Shown here: positions 61,847-64,000 of the stretch, one piece after another
Numbering within the stretch: position 1 is the stretch's first letter
How the letters are laid out: each line of letters begins with the position of its first letter
NCBI GenBank assembly: GCA_963669435.1
Contig: OY770025.1
Location: 3,472,001-3,536,000, forward strand
Direction: 5' to 3'
From: CALJFL01 sp963669435
Lineage (GTDB): Bacteria > Pseudomonadota > Gammaproteobacteria > Pseudomonadales > Halieaceae
Length of the DNA: 64,000 bases
Position numbers and translations under genes: made by a program
The notes under the pieces: generated by a model
What the model saw: the letters and a program-made list of their open reading frames with translations, nothing else
What the model was told of the DNA's origin: nothing
Database searches by the model: none

Positions 61847-62032
61847 TTGTAAATTCGGTTTCCCACTGGCCGCAGACGGCTGCTCCGATGGCTTTCTTGG
61901 CACATATATCACATTTAGACAAACGCCATAGCGCATAGAGTAAATTGACCTCCGGTACCATCACCGTTATGCGTCAGGCGGGTTCGGCGCCTTAATTTAA
62001 TTGTCTACATGGTGCTAGTAAGAGGATTTCAG

Positions 62033-64000
62033 ATGCGAAATAACAACAATTTGCAACGTCGATATTGTCGAACGGCAATTTTTATTGCTCTCGCAATGGC
62101 CGGCACAACGGTACACTCGCAATCGCTCGAGGAGGTCGTCGTAACGGCTCAAAAGCGTGAACAAAACTTGCAGGATGTGCCCGTTTCCATCGAGGTTGTC
62201 AGCGGGGAAAGTATGGCCAAGGCCGGCATCTCGGATTTCAACGAACTGAGCTCTATTTCATCAAGTTACAACATCAACACATCCGCCGGAACGAACCAGG
62301 CTTTTGTCCGCGGAGTGGGGTCAAACATTAACGGTAATACTGTCGACTCCGTGGTCAGTTTGTACATTGACGGCGTTTTTCTGCCTCGTAACTATGCATT
62401 ACAAACCGGCTTTGCCCAGCTGAATGATTTGGAGTCACTGCAGATACTTAAGGGACCTCAGGGTACGCTGTACGGCCGTAACGCTACCGCCGGCGCGATT
62501 GTCGTTGAAACCTACAAGCCGCAAATCGGTGATGAGTTTAGTGGCAGGGTCTCCGTTACAGCAGGCGATTATGGTGTGTTCAAGGGCGGTATTCGGTTGA
62601 GCGGCGGAATATCGGATACGCTTGCTGGAACGATTGCCTACACCTACAGCGAAAGTGACGGGTATATCGAAAATGTCAGGAGCGGGGACGATTACGACGA
62701 CAAAGACGCTTGGACTGCCTCAGCCAAGTTGGTGTTTGAGCCCAACGATAGGAGTAGCTTCGAATTCTCTGCTTTCGTGTCTGAAGATGACAACCGTTAC
62801 TTCAGTATCAACCAGGTGGGATACACCGACGACGAATTGGCCAACCTGGTCTTCCCGGGTGCAGGGCTGAATAACTCTCAGGCAGCCTACGCAAATACAG
62901 TATTGGCGTTTGTGCCTGCGTTGGGCATTGATGCCGGTGAAGCGGCTCCCACGGTAGTCAGTCTGGCATCAGGTATTCGATTCCCCGGAGATTCCGGCCA
63001 GGGTACAACGGACAATCACGTTACCGCTTTCCAACTTGGCCTGGCGGACCAGATCGGTCTCTCTGCCGGTCCAGACCTTGGTGATAATACCGCCGGTGCA
63101 GTCTCGGAAAACCTTCAACTTTCTCTCCGGGCAAGCTTTAACTTCGATAAGTTCGATTTAGTGTCGATTACGGCTTATGGTGACTTTGACCAATCGAGTA
63201 CCGTCGATGTGTTTCGCGCGCTGCCCGAAACTCTGCCGGATCTGAGGGTGCTGGCACCGCTTTCTCCTGACCCGGAGACGGCAGCGGCCGTGCTCGGGAT
63301 CTGGAACCAGGGCAACATTGGATTTACCGGATCAACGGACTCGGATTTCGCCTCTCAGGAGTTCTATGTGGTATCTACCGACAGCCCGATTGACTGGATT
63401 GCTGGCTTCTATTACTTCAAGGAAGAGTTCGACGGCGCCGGGGTAACAAACGATCTCTTTGGTATAGCGGCACCCAGTTCGTTCTCCGACATGACGTCAG
63501 AAGCATGGGCGGTCTATGGCGAGGCAACCATCCCCTTTGGCGATGCCTTGTCTGCTACGGTGGGTCTGCGCTATACGGATGATGAGAACGAAATCACCAA
63601 TCGTAATGATGAGGTTGGTTCGCCTGCTGGTGTAGTCGGAGATAGAAAACGGTCTGTAGAAGACGAGAAGATTACCTACACCGCGAAGCTTTCCTACGCC
63701 GCGGAAAACACCACATTCTACGGGGGTGTGACTACAGGCTTTAAAGCAGGAATTCACAACACAGGCGATCCGAATTCGGACCCGGCAGAACCGGAAGACA
63801 TCACGTCATATGAGGTGGGCTTCAAGTCCGAATTGGCCGATAACAGCATACGCCTTACCGGTGCAGCGTTCTTCTACGACTATGAGAATATTCAGTTAAA
63901 TGTATTGGACGCCGTGAATGGCTCCACTCGGGTCGCCAACAAGGCGGAAGCGGAGATTCTTGGCTTGGAGTTCGACGTAAATGCGCTTATAGGTGACCAT
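62033..64000 (+). CDS. TonB-dependent receptor, 3' end outside window
   Basis: Receptor open to the end of the window (656 codons visible). ATG 62033 has AGAGGA six bases upstream and a signal peptide (IFIALAMAGTTVHSQ). LEEVVVTAQKREQNLQDVP is the TonB-box region; the plug has FVRGVGSNI and LQILKGPQGTLYGRNATAG. The visible barrel includes TVGLRYTDDENE and FYGGVTTGFKAG, as in the receptor at 49.9 kb, to which it is clearly related. It follows the NorE/NorF-like pair by about 190 bases. Confidence 0.94.
   Translation, partial: MRNNNNLQRRYCRTAIFIALAMAGTTVHSQSLEEVVVTAQKREQNLQDVPVSIEVVSGESMAKAGISDFNELSSISSSYNINTSAGTNQAFVRGVGSNINGNTVDSVVSLYIDGVFLPRNYALQTGFAQLNDLESLQILKGPQGTLYGRNATAGAIVVETYKPQIGDEFSGRVSVTAGDYGVFKGGIRLSGGISDTLAGTIAYTYSESDGYIENVRSGDDYDDKDAWTASAKLVFEPNDRSSFEFSAFVSEDDNRYFSINQVGYTDDELANLVFPGAGLNNSQAAYANTVLAFVPALGIDAGEAAPTVVSLASGIRFPGDSGQGTTDNHVTAFQLGLADQIGLSAGPDLGDNTAGAVSENLQLSLRASFNFDKFDLVSITAYGDFDQSSTVDVFRALPETLPDLRVLAPLSPDPETAAAVLGIWNQGNIGFTGSTDSDFASQEFYVVSTDSPIDWIAGFYYFKEEFDGAGVTNDLFGIAAPSSFSDMTSEAWAVYGEATIPFGDALSATVGLRYTDDENEITNRNDEVGSPAGVVGDRKRSVEDEKITYTAKLSYAAENTTFYGGVTTGFKAGIHNTGDPNSDPAEPEDITSYEVGFKSELADNSIRLTGAAFFYDYENIQLNVLDAVNGSTRVANKAEAEILGLEFDVNALIGDH

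Noticed and set aside
1..64000. tRNA, rRNA, CRISPR arrays, prophage or integrase genes
   Set aside because: Looked for on both strands; no cloverleaf, repeat-spacer pattern, integrase or phage gene was recognised.

Overview
This window looks like a catabolic region of a Gammaproteobacterium, most plausibly a marine member of the Cellvibrionales type (for example Halieaceae or Spongiibacteraceae). The evidence is an AceF-like E2 core, FecI-type sigma factors, NorE/NorF-like proteins and many TonB-dependent receptors. The taxonomic guess is inference. No rRNA, tRNA, CRISPR array, transposase or integrase was seen.

Layout. 1-7.2 kb: 3' part of a TonB receptor with a cut STN domain, a cupin, a PaaI-type thioesterase, then a visibly A/T-richer stretch with an SDR, an unknown ORF, a crotonase and an AMACR-like CoA racemase. 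7.3-12.9 kb: VOC protein and SDR (minus), then an E1alpha, E1beta, free lipoyl protein and lipoyl-less E2 set, an EthD protein and a TetR regulator. 13-23.6 kb: a Rieske oxygenase alpha subunit, a 2,4-dienoyl-CoA-reductase-like SDR coupled to a pseudo-SDR, a second Rieske alpha subunit (minus), a CrtI-like FAD enzyme, a 69-residue membrane-tail protein, a divergent two-subunit B12-dependent acyl-CoA mutase, its MeaB chaperone and a second TetR of the same type. 23.8-25.8 kb: two paralogous FecI-like sigma factors facing each other around a deazaflavin-dependent-type reductase, with shared promoter motifs. 25.8-36.5 kb (minus): SDRs, a WS/DGAT acyltransferase, a patatin lipase, a TonB receptor, an HSL-type esterase and an acyl-CoA synthetase.

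36.8-45.0 kb (plus): a beta-oxidation operon with thiolase, a FadB-like protein whose dehydrogenase half has decayed, three acyl-CoA dehydrogenases (two in a steroid-type tandem), an HSD10-like SDR and a crotonase without catalytic glutamates. 45.1-49.4 kb: terminator, lipoyl synthase, a six-helix membrane protein, a NorE/NorF-like pair, a small overlapping ORF, a hotdog thioesterase and an SDR. 49.8-64 kb: TonB receptor, MFS transporter, FAD oxidoreductase, luciferase-like oxidoreductase, SDRs, an APH-type phosphotransferase, a second NorE/NorF-like pair and a TonB receptor cut by the window end.

Taken together the genes suggest uptake of hydrophobic, probably polycyclic or branched (terpenoid- or steroid-like) compounds through TonB receptors, oxygenation by Rieske and flavin enzymes, CoA activation, beta-oxidation with 2-methyl epimerisation, and a B12-dependent carbon-skeleton rearrangement. 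The substrate is not identifiable from sequence alone. The best candidate for an undescribed system is the 13-23.6 kb locus: its mutase keeps the family fold but has changed every substrate-pocket residue I could align.
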